From contig JACRDP010000015.1 of the NCBI GenBank assembly GCA_016212855.1, forward strand, positions 47,412 to 111,411: a DNA stretch of 64,000 bases. Reading direction: 5' to 3'. Numbering within the stretch: position 1 is the stretch's first letter; the number at the start of each line of letters is the position of its first letter. Below the pieces are notes generated by a model. The model worked only from the letters and a program-made list of their open reading frames with translations. It ran no database searches and had not been told where the DNA came from. Below are positions 27,001 through 29,173 of the stretch, piece after piece. Both the position numbers and the translations under genes were made by a program. This stretch comes from Elusimicrobiota bacterium (GTDB lineage Bacteria > Elusimicrobiota > Elusimicrobia > UBA1565 > UBA9628).

Positions 27001-27510
27001 GATGCCCGCGGTATCCCACGATATCGAGCCGTCCGTGTTGAGCGTCCCCCAACGGATGAAGACCTTGTTGCCAGACCCATCGCCCATGCGGCCATTGGCG
27101 GTGGAACCGCCTCCGCCCGCGTTGCTGGTGGCGTCCGCGGCCACGACGTAGACGCGGTTGAGGTTGGAGGCGTACCACACGCTGGGGTTGCCCCAAGCGG
27201 CGTCGGGCGCCAGGCTCAGGAACGGAAACACGTCGGCTTGGGCGACCCAATTGCCGCCGTCGTCTTTGGCCTTCCAATCCTGACCGTCCAGCGACCAGCG
27301 CCAGACGACGCGGTCGGAGTTGCTGGCCTTGAAGAATATCCAGTAGCCCTTACCGGGGACATAGATGGTATTGCGCTGCCCCACGTAGCCGCTGCTGGTG
27401 CCGTTGGTGCCGACGGTGCGCTCGGCGGCGAGAACCCGGCCACCCCACCCGGAGACTATCCCCGCGATGGCGACGGCGAGCGTCCAGCGGCCGAGGAAGC
27501 GGTTAAGCAC
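1..27510 (-). CDS. Giant exported Ig-like repeat protein (surface adhesin candidate), C-terminus beyond window
   Basis: The frame is open from the GTG at 27510 down to base 1, so at least 9170 codons are present and the stop lies outside. Translating most of it by eye I met no stop. The GTG is the first possible start because an in-frame TGA lies four codons upstream; AGGAGG sits four bases before it. The N-terminus (LNRFLGRWTLAVAIAG) is a signal peptide ending near VLAAE. A non-repetitive, beta-rich region of several hundred residues follows, then about 40 Ig-like units of 120-130 residues, then about 16 units of a second type. No membrane anchor or sorting domain is visible because the C-terminus is missing. 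The start overlaps the HEAT-repeat gene by 8 bases, which implies translational coupling. Export and giant repeats suggest an adhesin or surface-coat protein; that role is inference. Confidence 0.9.
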   Translation of the reverse strand, partial: MLNRFLGRWTLAVAIAGIVSGWGGRVLAAERTVGTNGTSSGYVGQRNTIYVPGKGYWIFFKASNSDRVVWRWSLDGQDWKAKDDGGNWVAQADVFPFLSLAPDAAWGNPSVWYASNLNRVYVVAADATSNAGGGGSTANGRMGDGSGNKVFIRWGTLNTDGSISWDTAGIVRQRMTVRANTCQSVANGSNQTWDPQAQRSAVIVYSSSTATGLEYVSVFADANRNLAPLEGMGVVGLMNLTRDVTGYLHTAGDTTYGGANGNDVPHVYAMCSEASGASIDNSLPVMAGPAAVPVLDGTNARVMMLGRVDNMPTNNDGSDYDGGFVRLDNNSNGPDANNNNTVDTLAGGGDPSATEISLDTFNSNPDIPLVYEPLAGELDGWGASAINEVSFSSAHLVFISSGGDLAYYRRNSQAIITGPLWLDVSGTAGAGARPLYEPSISIVYKGAEPDRELYIAYISTNQDQLNYFTCASTVTLATQCSLRVFRTGTDLNNPKLGFWGEKNEALPIIWSDLDKTYFDKIITSTFAIPSGVAVSTAAAYDAFLTQPNYDVIITGNNFELAVGASTPTPRFLILASSETQSAVTVGTVTWISKSLMRASIRLSTFVTTGFDYDMRIVMGDGQEYPTRRDRNGGAGSNVSLPFRLNAPTFTNVSDFDIPSTPLFTSGGVVYNNSVTGLLSRQIRITGAGFQNWTGQGSATVLPSTNTVKIQFQSLATGNIEPGISIASMNYSGSTGVVSYVQISTAVAGGQYTILLTNPSSGTALSPAGTFYVTVPTASITSPGPGNNLGFTVVTGTVGFNNFNQTIVTSASVRITHLATGKSWNGLGGVMTTSFSDEEAKWNKLALLAPGTYYAFPFDTANAASIPDDGPYEITVRAQTRDGGIGDPYNPAKISTVSISLDRFAPTAEMSVPITSPTLTGALNSVSSITFLFSDAGTGVETSSIMVQDIGMPTGSTDTWIAFTTAGVLNGQPGVQVWMSTAAPYTPQMFFPGGQVGGTNVEINGGTSIKLPQWQNGRKYAISARVADAAGRKFDTSTSAVTWPAKTSYTTFVYDTQKPTVTVTFPTGLATSSVTATWVTSFASIQGTIQDNVSDTLDQQFVSVRVARLTVSGPETVDRWLDPLNLDFNNTSLTGLTAYKDITPFTLSAPDAADAWAWDISGAAAALTDGRIYRIEVYGHDGAGNSTGTASVPIRTYYLRLDTTPPVINTILISTSPLADNAVVIGTNASVGLYQSTNPLNSIRLHLSDGPGSGIASVRYNLRYNGILGETQYDQTAAVAGSSWPFQEPSYIWNNATSTTAVSFQVALATGIPWRNSQDYWLHYEITDVAGNQRLYDWNFIFDSSAPTLSNLSFPTTGLTFGGPSGTLPHYITADVNDELSSFGKNAAGVLSVAMGVQRLSDSRWFIGTGWSPTRADPPATIVTDPQWRFGDLGVPSDTFWESKSTETYFLYAWAKDKVVSTYTNISSTVTLLSTFQWEVQPPSSTLVSPSTSFNNVWFSSSAGWNGAAQISSLTFIVTRVFDRPTSGIGFGTNATCNMNGGPGTPGAVPNICAEEVEIQETATGKCWDGVSFLTSGATCGTPPAFRAMTVAGSSYTYATQIGVVGSLWESMVDGGTYRIRVRGKDAAVDATKFWDPNIEAPGNPADCNSVLLSTTNVRCIRIDKSAPATTITNPVHNASIAAPVAAVAGAATDAGSGVGKTFVMICQDASGNPDLTKCLTGDPTIAPTAASVFTGPPNWFERPAGASWSLNTSAVTAWTVGVFYHVIARSTDVVNNQEVYAPAAAANSSHVRVQIVAPGSSAAIVRPSGADVTYPFYKPTVLTTITGTAVGNTHAEVRIFEVESSSYFSPSSTWISISTWVTSPIGALINVVPPNDWLYAFPGAGLWRVNHNYTVDVRVCANPDADGAACSGILDTKTFVIDSSAPVNAVTHPAVAYVKAAQLATISGTVTDPGAPAPAPPGLDAASVYFKVIRNKDSFEWTIGASTFVAVGDNLAATDQGGGLFEYTTTYLSGERMFEDGYLYHVNLFATDKAGNAGNITGTAFLYDVSVPTAAMTAPLSTATINSLATIAGTARDPKPASFGSAPSGLAGIDVLVQKLSNGSYFNGTNFGAAVPTWLTATGFYESAPGANSTWTYTNANLDAALVSGQYSIAVRARDLAGNIQNVFTAVNSSFTIAVDKDAPTLAITQPSLPAYTAIGANAIGVQGTASDPLVNGTSAGLMLSGIDIQLWYLVGSTSWYWNGSVFAAALDTANASGTSWTMFNIPSIAQYAAPGDTVFYTRARVHDAAVLGDAAATSSGNVSGYTAITSFIVDATLPIATMTNVVNGSYVGSLASLTGTHDGTLSGTQKVEVRITTNPATGPDWNGAAYTFAGVPVWNNAGLAGPNWTLAGVSGAFNDNVLYKIFVRATDNVGNVQSPVPQYDVHFDSTPPTLAISFPAAPPVNPPYSNTGESTRVSTYTWGTVSDPGAGASGVSQVWLAISSGALQNVWWNDAARDFTTNLSSISWSTQVYLAGTGWQYSVPELQTKLADGVNYSVFVYARDLAGNTTNFVVGLLPGDPTITHPAPQPFMYDVTRPTSTVSVPGNGSAVNALTVFSGVATDAGSNPSGVYRTYAAIRHTAGGAAPAGWWNWGTGVFDGAIPDPPPAPPSAAWTQVASTTIQGLGSLAWSTAVPAGMLESSATYRVVSDAFDNATNLQQNPTPVGSGAAFRYDTQVPTATFTTPAYGAYRNAASLGAIVGTANDELTGASGLQSVEILMKLQTAEAYWNGGNTGVFASDYDTVPGTKYGRWQVVGSTFNWSQLFPIMTPAESKALRLWVRATDRAGNVSPVPSNAQLDADQNADGSPARPFSYDNAAPITSVGSPAPLIGYAPPTITGAAADAFPANEPSGVVDVKLRMKRSTGEYWDLFSSTWSASTAFSNTGLTGLNPWSFPFPAGTFTDGYKFDVNSQGVDAAGNVESAVSTYSFIVDLSTPVSGITWPNPGAFVSSAAVTIRGTADDLYCTLQAAQCNPSRQYESGLSGAGVVSVAVAEITASTNWWNGGTFGSGVPVWLPAVYVGASSGTWTFAMPGGALTSTKVYRAVVRAQDQAGNLDIVTSTNSFVYDAAAPVSVATSPVGFNNQIMSIYGTARDDNPGALSVVRLTLHETAPVNQYWTGSGWVGGPVEFSSGVIGALITGTTYGWSYDTTPVAFADDSTYPVTARAVDQAGNVEAAHAGYDIQFYLKAPTPSLSLVQPPAPDLKHYGPATSVPVLTITGTGTNLRLTNGVRLELKRLTEPASYWFDPTGTWGNGVTWTDLNVTPGAPQTWGIALASPYIVDNASYSLTVTPVNTAGLLGTAVSRTFVFDKTLPTAGFTAPVVVPCAGANACLSSMPSIAGTAADPTNTTPPSILFSGVKVRLKNAVTGDYWNGTAFAPGLSEILIEAPNFSGTGPYTWSTTTLAGAGLRDGEDYVLYAHAADKAGNDQSVEASMAAFSFVYDTTTPQGLLSQPSSGQVYLNLTTISGTSLDPGGANPNNKFSDVQRVELQIREPHNDICWNNGTSAFDTVCPNFFVATGTNPWTYSNGSLTSALTSGKPYTITARGVDFAGNVQASFTAPLSSRTLNIDKNAPSAGFTQPAQGVSYKSTQLNGGSALTGTASDPEAALYPANDALQTVQNVIWYVQGNTSYYYTGVVNQPPSANGTKFSSNTVEAAQWLTVTAGTATWQVLFTAADWVNERQYHAKTRARDRAKDVAGSIVGNLSNTFTQNVSLVDFKVDDNPPISVVQNPPVTGFLHDLNAISGTSNSDLSGAATYYLRVWYVVGASSYYWSGGGWNTGTPDVPVQLPVTITGSSGTVAWDYPGTTGHSFPTITQGDGTPYGIAIQAKDNAGNLETPTTAQYVLDQVGPSVVISTPMPAYPNYGTARPLVTVRGTSNDSPAGVASVYIEIKDISDSPTLYWNGSWTATASTVPAVSTNPWTYAAPAWLDNKQYTVKVGGIDQAGNDSGLGAPVVFKYDVNKPSTTIAVPNQPAYPASFAGTPLSGTALDWVLFPSTQAKSGLEKVEIAISRFSDGQYWQGGSFNVPVAFRTVSTTTVDPASWTYPPSNPAGDTLPGWQDGEKYTVDLRSTDKTGNVETLVSYTFDFDALAPTTTIVTPIDQSYATAFVRSTGTYSSVGSALTQMLIAVRNPLGSYWDGSAFVSFNAGTCWLPAQIFASSWSFTNANLSNAINIGQAVPLSYEFYARGIDAAGNENRGSGVPTIGTGKTLRLDYHKPVSGFTYPGDNTALPGNITPVTGTADDQSAAATKGIGLFEVRMKAVQLDAGSNPHYWDGSTFTVVDQGFNLPTTLGGAIQTVQTFASQGGSIGEGAFADGYRYQMIARAEDLLGFQESILSTTTFIVDRSTPTSTLLRPSNGNWISTATLALSSGSFTEPLVGGGVTSGLSEVRLQIEDISDLASVAHAIPGGNRYWNGTTWQVAPVSTTAVVYSSSWTLFNFPTGVDIVRGDASPNGRQYAIRAIATDLAGNAGAFPNYFVSRATIAFDGTPPNSGVTTPPDGLDTTVLGTITGTALDPLINASSSDVNAVYLAIQNDCVNAGNFDPNACSYWNATSNTWVPGTPVWNATVYNPAIPDWQFLSGTIDSNLFVGSYYILSSSASDKAGNTRPMPVSGEASYSRARFQPPAAVTAITAPTNNQYYNILNGFGGTANGPYPGTGPAIAVELQLKRADTGQCWGVGQGWVSCVPATTTNTRTVTPAAGLWTYPVNGDFLPDWTPINNTTFTLQSVGMNYALQRETPAQLTQFYIDRSSPVSSVSFPAPGAFLATAPTLTGPTNDPFAANGAGIKTVKFTLRRLDTGNYWNHLTSTWTGSVTQSTAVYNLIGNSWSYTSSTPTLTWMSGLSYTLDVFSEDKAVGAANGNTEIPAAPITFSFDSSLPGVAIVTPTAAPPRQALGIPATIAGTSGATAPNTVNKVELRVLQTAGAVFANPAAALNFNLVNGDLAWFDATYAVDWTSWNVSSAVPFVNGDIYDIVARSRNQAGTYSVPYATRTITYDNAAPQSGVSVPANGSIIKTLPAITGTTNDYPLGNPGVVAQMRARLKRLSDGKYWDGFSAGNWSSSVVDLGPAQGVTVFTSSWAIAAIRIPPVGPADLISGVSYYLTVSGLDDAGPSGNGEAWNSAQSSTFTFDDSAPLAGISSPLDVTFRNSVPSFSGVSNDNVQVSTVQLTLSDSVSGNCYNPAINAFTLPCPFWFGAQGSTTSWSYAFPVQPWVQAATYVLRSSATDLANNVQTALSSAAFTFDVNAATAGLTVPSVGALGPALGNIAGTATDAPAGVYGLSLAISSGAGLGNWYNGATFTGGVPTFFSTSSYVIGAFDNWSWAYPSLVDGALYTLRARTLDRAGNQRDQDFGFRFDRSSATASITDPVDGGFKTGNFVLTGGSSDVDPDGAGPLGGTNVSTVSVSIERLDTGLCYNPIGNAFNLPCPNFIAAGGAPGAWTFAPGPGSPYLTTRSYRVTALATDNAGNTQTVFGSGVSSNTFTYNTGVPTVLVTVPTTGVRRRDLTTLQGTANDPIPTSLSLVQVRILRQTGVNRFANPAGGHPFDIDPSVAPETAWFNAATGSIPAWTAWTLSSGLPHVTGETYRVEARAFNGAGTMSTTYSTQTVVYDIDPPVTDVRLPISFSTISALPQLTGTAFDQPVTASGTIANLRLRIVRLTDNTYWTGAGFSPAPTELTTAEGIQIHVSSWTMSNTLALPPANNTPSGLQHGVSYYITTSGVDDAVPGGNTESFNDPLKTSTVTVDLVGPVAVFTAPNDGSIISSLSKIRGTAADALAGVSNASQIEVAIQETSPGAGCWNGTIAGGTFTAAGCPVTFYPLTGADRAGNFNQISTFWDVNAPPLTSLYSYKVTVRARDNATPAGNLTSVPTTSSITFSYNTNLPSAAILVPPALPAAGGNLGAAFTVSGTANDSFGVTGTSIAYQEGDTNMYWDPAFSTFSSLTAIWTPTTVLTPSPAYTFSTAAPVPAASSGRNYNLFVKAINTAGLEQIVPAITVKWDTSKPAATVSVPANNTFGKTLPSVTGVASDPGVAPSGVAGSQVQIKRNAAGDCWGGGAWGANCTTDASWLGAVAGTPWTKATQLPAADNTPGGLQDGLLYEISARAFDLATNTQTATTANLFRFDVSSPTVAVALPANGIRYSSLPLISGTAADTAPGAFNVAFPRVRIHDVTVNQYWVNGTGWVTSAFPGFPDLWNNSVDSTSVAGVFTWTFDSSAIPWPDSNNNLNVEVQALDAAGNYNIVSSTFSFDATRPASGILYPPADGVTYSTMAVINGTSTDNTSPITDVGIKMWYLSGPSTYYWTPATPHWQLTDSGFWSVSGSAGPPATINPWTYNSVQIPDFANPGTLNYAWKEGTHDSANGHVFNIVSRALDGAGNAQVVFTTRTFRFDNVPPTSAPVSPLNNSGYRSLTNLSGTSVDDVGSVAAVSLSILDQDTTKYFDGTSFASTPEFWLPILPTNLFPSSWTFTSGSLAFSTTHHYLVKSSATDNIGNVQNIVGSSRFLFDTDRPNSSVVNPVNLTTYDDTKILIGGSNDPGFSAGINGSGVGVVPTLGWHQGAIDVVVFRDTVPLIVGGPVLFGGWDATGFFWNGSTWVAASGGPVFVPAAFTDAFGNWQYDGLTCPRPIPTDPCWVRGDPYVSWIRATDNAGNQQSVIQNGPRFFVSGVAQSFSISLSSDPSTAGNDETITVTARDGLGGTGGVASSYSGTVHFLMVDGTGGPETSDDDLVSDSLHGLPADSIFDAILHNGTRNFTIRMRKAGARILRVQQSDNAALFGVANLTINRQPSTRVQLIADCDPLGQQAAPGVVTVGSEGRSGSPRARTAGQTVVYCANVTDDFYNVDPGSVTTVWVSDPSDPNNDSVSPDQAVAITGSASFNRIFVTADVVGQVVQSTGSGPFPNASNPATPVVVVGQPADRLVALLPNDIRVQGKFAVAPFGKMLGAQDQVQAGSTIALRVFAVDPFYNDDTSVALPVTAKVLSDAFTGSISQTLQLGTTRFVFTPVVAGTQIFQAQSASLPGATSNYITPNPATVWWAPPTKLQMIVEGQVAGPGKPAYDSNPTTGGRLVAAPALLTAGVTTTITLNMTDDWFNVVKATTPFMPLTSSVTMPLVQLDFLNDPNIQLRGLAPNPYQRTLVAGTTTMAFVPVTRNAGMQLRITDTNLTGTYLSTDTVSGIAVQANTPLSLLVQMPGETYAEGTLSGKTGSPSTLTAGTAYGVTLRAVDLYNNRAVDGRQVLLSANDPYASIPAPQSLALGQTIFAGFLPSAATGNLVVSGVDNDVLFPVLTGQTVSNVSVIPGTPDRMIVALPGQTLVPGKNVAPFGVAGTVTQSTAGVFFNATAYATDSRYNVVTTVAKPSIVFTSDDPFVPSLGSVAMAAGAAPLGSILLRTAGTRVLTSADGGGGIALSNGVSGGMTLLPNNPTRLRVMTPTESRVPGSTTNGRTGAVYTAQAGFVFNATVDIADSFWNLTPGVTQQIRLRADDAFAVIVPTTQVVTTSATFSVTLRAAVPTVLTAELVDGLSTPSLASDNSTSIPVLAGTPSRLLTILPGEAPSQGSPTGKSGTAGVQTAGLPAFDVQVGVVDAFFNLVPGYPPVGQLVVQLIVPSDPYAPSIATAAVNTLSGLTPVMKVNLHRAATGHYLVASDFGGSGLSNDPQSSTFSVIAAAPLGLQLLMPGQTAVPGSGNYPSGGVTGAISTPTAGTPFTATVNLVDQFMNLAVAVSPPQVYLNTSDTYDINPSTLALTLGGSAPFQTMTRTPNLALVTKASNTVVRVFPQATVPDQVCTANGPSNICLASAPAAVTAPFKVFASTAFALQVTLPGETQKPGKCDYLPGAVCRLLGPTEGLPGKDNTPTPYIVTSPPMLGDVWLVDQFYNPVTDLPVGPNQDTNPPAVMPTVSLNFPFDPAAGVTLAPPFALLILGNRQFNFTPLTTATGYTVIVATISSSASTWPNATSAGFPVHPGPAHHIHWSGLPASVTAGAAFSGALTIHDQYSNILSTGPNAYKSNVTFVAELFGGNQDPAFLPSNNVTFSSGTPPVGQMTLTSFAQLKKAGTRTLRAEETANPGVVNSEVAGFTTPTTILVTPASPDSMKAAPLDDTSISAGSLLPSAPGNTAITGQLTDAFDNPITAGATVYVQVVTVSGATGTITVGGEPVIGFSTTVISDAFGRVGVSTPIVYYVSSKAGDYARIWVGTMTAPSNLAPYIAAKKDISGALTTIGGLPSQLVFVSTPTSAVAGIDDVAGAGGQYVIQRLDDFNNVTRQGDNLIQLKVPNSEKAIQTAAGRTQGTSSPLGDYGFRNVDLGVPSNTNTTFIPNFTIFDGFTGAETPFRFHSRMSSYSGASPAVNTGEGSRPGLWTIELYLTSGTIALSHQLRVDPVGSDHVGFANPARSEVAGKTVDFGSTLAKFTPQIQDLFNNPIVATQTYTVNLTTVTRQASRYNDYVAFSRSSDAVNGSRTLAPFFVTSTQTVDIPLGQYQATFYYLDTTATTNYSLIGGTKPVIGLTATGLFGRNQGVFIIPDVIDRVALSTGVPQTLLAGTTSQPIFIETRDFFGNPSPVRPGQDFGLGYIELGVNSNSSGQVAFSTGGQAGNFGPPPGVVNLEVNKSATSFYLIDTLLTVGGGSHTLSASGVTYPSWEVGYATYGVNPGPPAQIGWATPPRRLIAGTTVQYESGVTTNTVVAAQLLDQFGNVTSTSSTFIIRYNTILTQDLYAGIDPTAVIVATSPSGFWTPLFGNQIDVTIPGGAGLTQGPFYMWGRLAGGATVQAQAQLGGTAVFPPITQVHQITPGRAVYLSVNHPYTAASPLKVGITGLLSVKARDLFGNVAAGDAANGNIFSGAVNFASNGSTSTVSLLDLGSLPVGATFHNFTPTEAGSYVNLGLVDTVVENLNVQATYYQDSSLFGYTNDGARFGLPANPALRSDPDVVLAGIIVTPTDFAPESNPPPNGPIPPAKVSFGVTKRTLNQGDGNVPTSPDPVPMLRLDMRVFPSGQPLIGELQGMRVYRRDPETNFDTNKVTEVALWLDDPSAQNGRFDPVTDMFVATAVYNGAGTWYFGTAPPPYNQTALNALPPPVLGNLTINAAQSKFMFVTVKIASSGYSNGELPRSFGLTIIGASDITLDPVSQVGVASNNFPIKT
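850..7420 (-). repeat. About 16 tandem units of a second Ig-like type within the giant gene
   Basis: Here the unit landmark changes to a phrase of the form T-A-G followed by alternating hydrophobics and D-x-F/W-x-N, for example AGVTTTITLNMTDDWFN, AGTPFTATVNLVDQFMN and AGTTSQPIFIETRDFFGN. Spacing is about 370-430 bp. This pattern is common in invasin-like and filamin-like bacterial beta modules. The switch from type 1 to type 2 occurs near base 7400. The last bases of the window (1-300) hold a different sequence, so another domain may follow. Confidence 0.75.
7430..25200 (-). repeat. About 40 tandem Ig-like units (type 1) within the giant gene
   Basis: Units of roughly 370-400 bp recur across this stretch. 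Each carries the landmarks GTA-x-D (for example SGTANDS, RGTAADA, QGTANDP), then a Y-W-N-G turn (TYWNG, KYWDG, EYWNG), a W-T/S-Y/W strand, and an ending like D-x-AGN-x-Q before the next F-x-x-D. The layout resembles bacterial Ig-like modules of large adhesins. The count is an estimate by eye. Units differ clearly in sequence, so the array is old rather than freshly amplified. Confidence 0.8.
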
Positions 27511-28225
27511 CGATCCTCCTCAGCGCCTTGCGGGCCTGCTCGCGAACCCCGGCGTCGGGATCCTTCGCGGCCTTGCGTAGCGCGGCCGCCGCCGCGGCGG
27601 CGGATTTGCCGACACGGGCCAAGGAGGCGGAACAATACTGCCGGACGGCGGCGTCGGAGTCGGTCAAACCGGAGGCCAGCGCGTGAACGTAGGGCGCGGC
27701 CTTGCGCCCGGACAGCTTGAATACCGCCTGCAGGCAATAGTTTTTGACCGCGGGGAGCTTCCGCGCGCAGTCCAAAAGCGCGGGAATGAGGCCTTCATCG
27801 CCGGGGCCGAGAATCTCGAACAACGGTCCCCCCGCTTGATTTCCCAACTCAGCGTCGCCAAGCAAGGCGAACAGCGGATCAATGGCCTTGCGGCCCATCA
27901 GGACCACGGCACGTCGGCTTGCGTCGCGGCGTCTTGGATTGCGGCCGTAGCGCAGCAGGTTCTCGATCATGGCTGGGTCGGCGCGCTCAAGGATGGCCTT
28001 TGAGGCCTTCTGCGCGCCGGGCTCGGGTGTACCCATGGCGATGATCAACTCCCGGGCGTCCCGGATCGGATACTCCGTGTCGGCGGCAAGGGGGGTCGCG
28101 AGCACGCCCGCGCGCGCATAAGAAGCGGCACACGCCAAAGAGAGCATGGCACCGCAAACGGCGGTCCAGGCGCTCTTTCGCGCGCGCGCGTAATAGTAAA
28201 ACGCACTCCACCCAAGGGTATGCAT
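27503..28225 (-). CDS. Exported HEAT-repeat protein
   Basis: The 240-residue product starts at ATG 28225, with GAGGG about seven bases upstream. Residues 15-40 form a hydrophobic stretch ending in SYARA, which reads as a signal peptide or anchor. The rest is alpha-helical with HEAT/PBS-lyase-type repeats, for example the segments around AAPYVHALASGLTDSDAAVRQY and the closing DPDAGVREQARKALRRI. HEAT repeats are protein-binding scaffolds; no enzyme motif is visible. Its stop lies inside the start region of the giant gene (8-base overlap), so the two are probably made together, and it may be an assembly or export partner of the giant protein. That partnership is inferred from position only. Confidence 0.75.
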   Translation of the reverse strand: MHTLGWSAFYYYARARKSAWTAVCGAMLSLACAASYARAGVLATPLAADTEYPIRDARELIIAMGTPEPGAQKASKAILERADPAMIENLLRYGRNPRRRDASRRAVVLMGRKAIDPLFALLGDAELGNQAGGPLFEILGPGDEGLIPALLDCARKLPAVKNYCLQAVFKLSGRKAAPYVHALASGLTDSDAAVRQYCSASLARVGKSAAAAAAALRKAAKDPDAGVREQARKALRRIGA

Positions 28226-28366
28226 TAAGCCCTCTATAGTGCGGTTATTCGGTTGGGACGGGGTGTCGGAAATGTGTCACCGGCACGAGGTCCTGGGGAC
28301 TACGTTGTCAGCTGGGTTGTCGAGTCTGCCTTCTCGCCGAGCGCGAGAAGGGGGGTTGGAGGTAGG
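28226..28366. other. Intergenic gap with a strong hairpin, no gene seen
   Basis: The 141-bp gap between the small exported protein and the HEAT gene holds a perfect 9-bp stem with a 5-base loop at 28329-28351 (CCTTCTCGC and GCGAGAAGG). No T-run follows it on the minus strand, so it is at best a weak terminator or an mRNA stabilising element. I saw no convincing promoter for the HEAT gene. Confidence 0.5.
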
Positions 28367-28927
28367 TTAACAGCGGAGAACTTCGATGGAGCTTTGCCGA
28401 GAGCGCGAGAGCGCGAGCTTGGTCTGGGGACGACAACAGAACGTGACGGACATGGTCGCGGCGGCCAAGGCTAGACACCACAGAATGGCGAGCTTGGGAC
28501 GCCCTCCCGGCAGGCCGGGCAGCAGCTCCGGGATGGCCAGAAGGTCGCCGGCCATGCGGAAAGCCGCGGCGGCCTCGGCCAGCAGTTCCAACGCGGACAG
28601 GACGGTTTGCGCTTTCGGCAACGAGCTCGTGAAGGCGTTGGCGGCAGCGCGCTTGACCGCCGCGCCCTTCAGGTCGGCCAGGACTTTTTCGCGGGTGACG
28701 GAACGGCCCTGAGCGTCGCGAACGTCCAGGCCCCAAGAGTTCTCGATCGCGGCCCGGGGATCGACACCTTGCGCATCAAGACCGGCCGCGGTCTCCGCGC
28801 GGCCCGACGGCGCCAGCAGCAGGAGGGCCAAAAATAGGCCCGGCCCCACCGACCATAGAACCCCTCTGTCCCGTCTATGGCAAGTAGAGGCCGAGCGAAA
28901 GTGTGCGAGCACGCCTTTATTCAGCAT
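28367..28927 (-). CDS. Small exported or membrane protein under riboswitch control, unknown function
   Basis: The 186-residue product has a hydrophobic stretch at about residues 28-45 (VGPGLFLALLLLAPSGRAE), a signal peptide with an unusually long N-region, and a second hydrophobic stretch near residue 150 (AILWCLALAAATM). The middle is helical and alanine-rich. I recognise no family. The chosen ATG (28927) lies about five bases after the end of the GEMM aptamer and has no Shine-Dalgarno sequence; a later start such as the GTG at codon 6 is possible. It is the first gene after the riboswitch and precedes the HEAT and giant genes, so it probably belongs to the same surface system. Confidence 0.6.
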   Translation of the reverse strand: MLNKGVLAHFRSASTCHRRDRGVLWSVGPGLFLALLLLAPSGRAETAAGLDAQGVDPRAAIENSWGLDVRDAQGRSVTREKVLADLKGAAVKRAAANAFTSSLPKAQTVLSALELLAEAAAAFRMAGDLLAIPELLPGLPGGRPKLAILWCLALAAATMSVTFCCRPQTKLALSRSRQSSIEVLRC

Positions 28928-28931
28928 GTTT

Positions 28932-29015
28932 GGTTTCGGTAGCCAGGCGACCTCGGGACTTCGAGGCCCTTCGCTTTGCGCCCCGCCCTCGCGAACGGTT
29001 TGCCGGTTTGTCGCT
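28932..29015 (-). ncRNA. GEMM riboswitch (cyclic di-GMP-I class)
   Basis: The minus strand carries the GEMM hallmarks in order: GGCAAACC, a P1b hairpin capped by the GNRA tetraloop GCGA (stem CCGTTC/GGGCGG), the invariant block CGCAAAGC, a second hairpin (CCTCG/CGAGG) and a closing GGCTACCG. It lies in the 5' leader between a strong promoter (29037-29064) and the ATG at 28927. GEMM-I RNAs bind cyclic di-GMP; a GEMM-Ib subgroup prefers 3',3'-cGAMP, and I cannot assign the subgroup by eye. The aptamer ends so near the start codon that control of ribosome access is likely. Confidence 0.85.
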
Positions 29016-29036
29016 CCAAGAACTGACGTCCTTCGG

Positions 29037-29064
29037 AGTATAGCAGGCGCCGTTTTATTGTCAA
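29037..29064 (-). promoter_or_regulatory. Sigma70-type promoter of the riboswitch transcript
   Basis: On the minus strand TTGACA (29059-29064) and TATACT (29037-29042) are separated by 16 bases. The predicted start is near 29030, giving a leader of about 100 bases that contains the whole GEMM aptamer. Confidence 0.8.
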
Positions 29065-29173
29065 GACCCATGCGTCCGACAATCGCATTTCTCCAACAGG
29101 AAATCAACTTCCGAGAGTCGAGAAACAGCGCCCCCTGGACGATGGTTAGTTCGCTGGCACAAATCAAAGCGGC

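Noticed and set aside
20485..27720. Third very long plus-strand open frame
   Set aside because: Same reason; it also runs across the start of the giant gene and into the HEAT gene, which real genes would not do.
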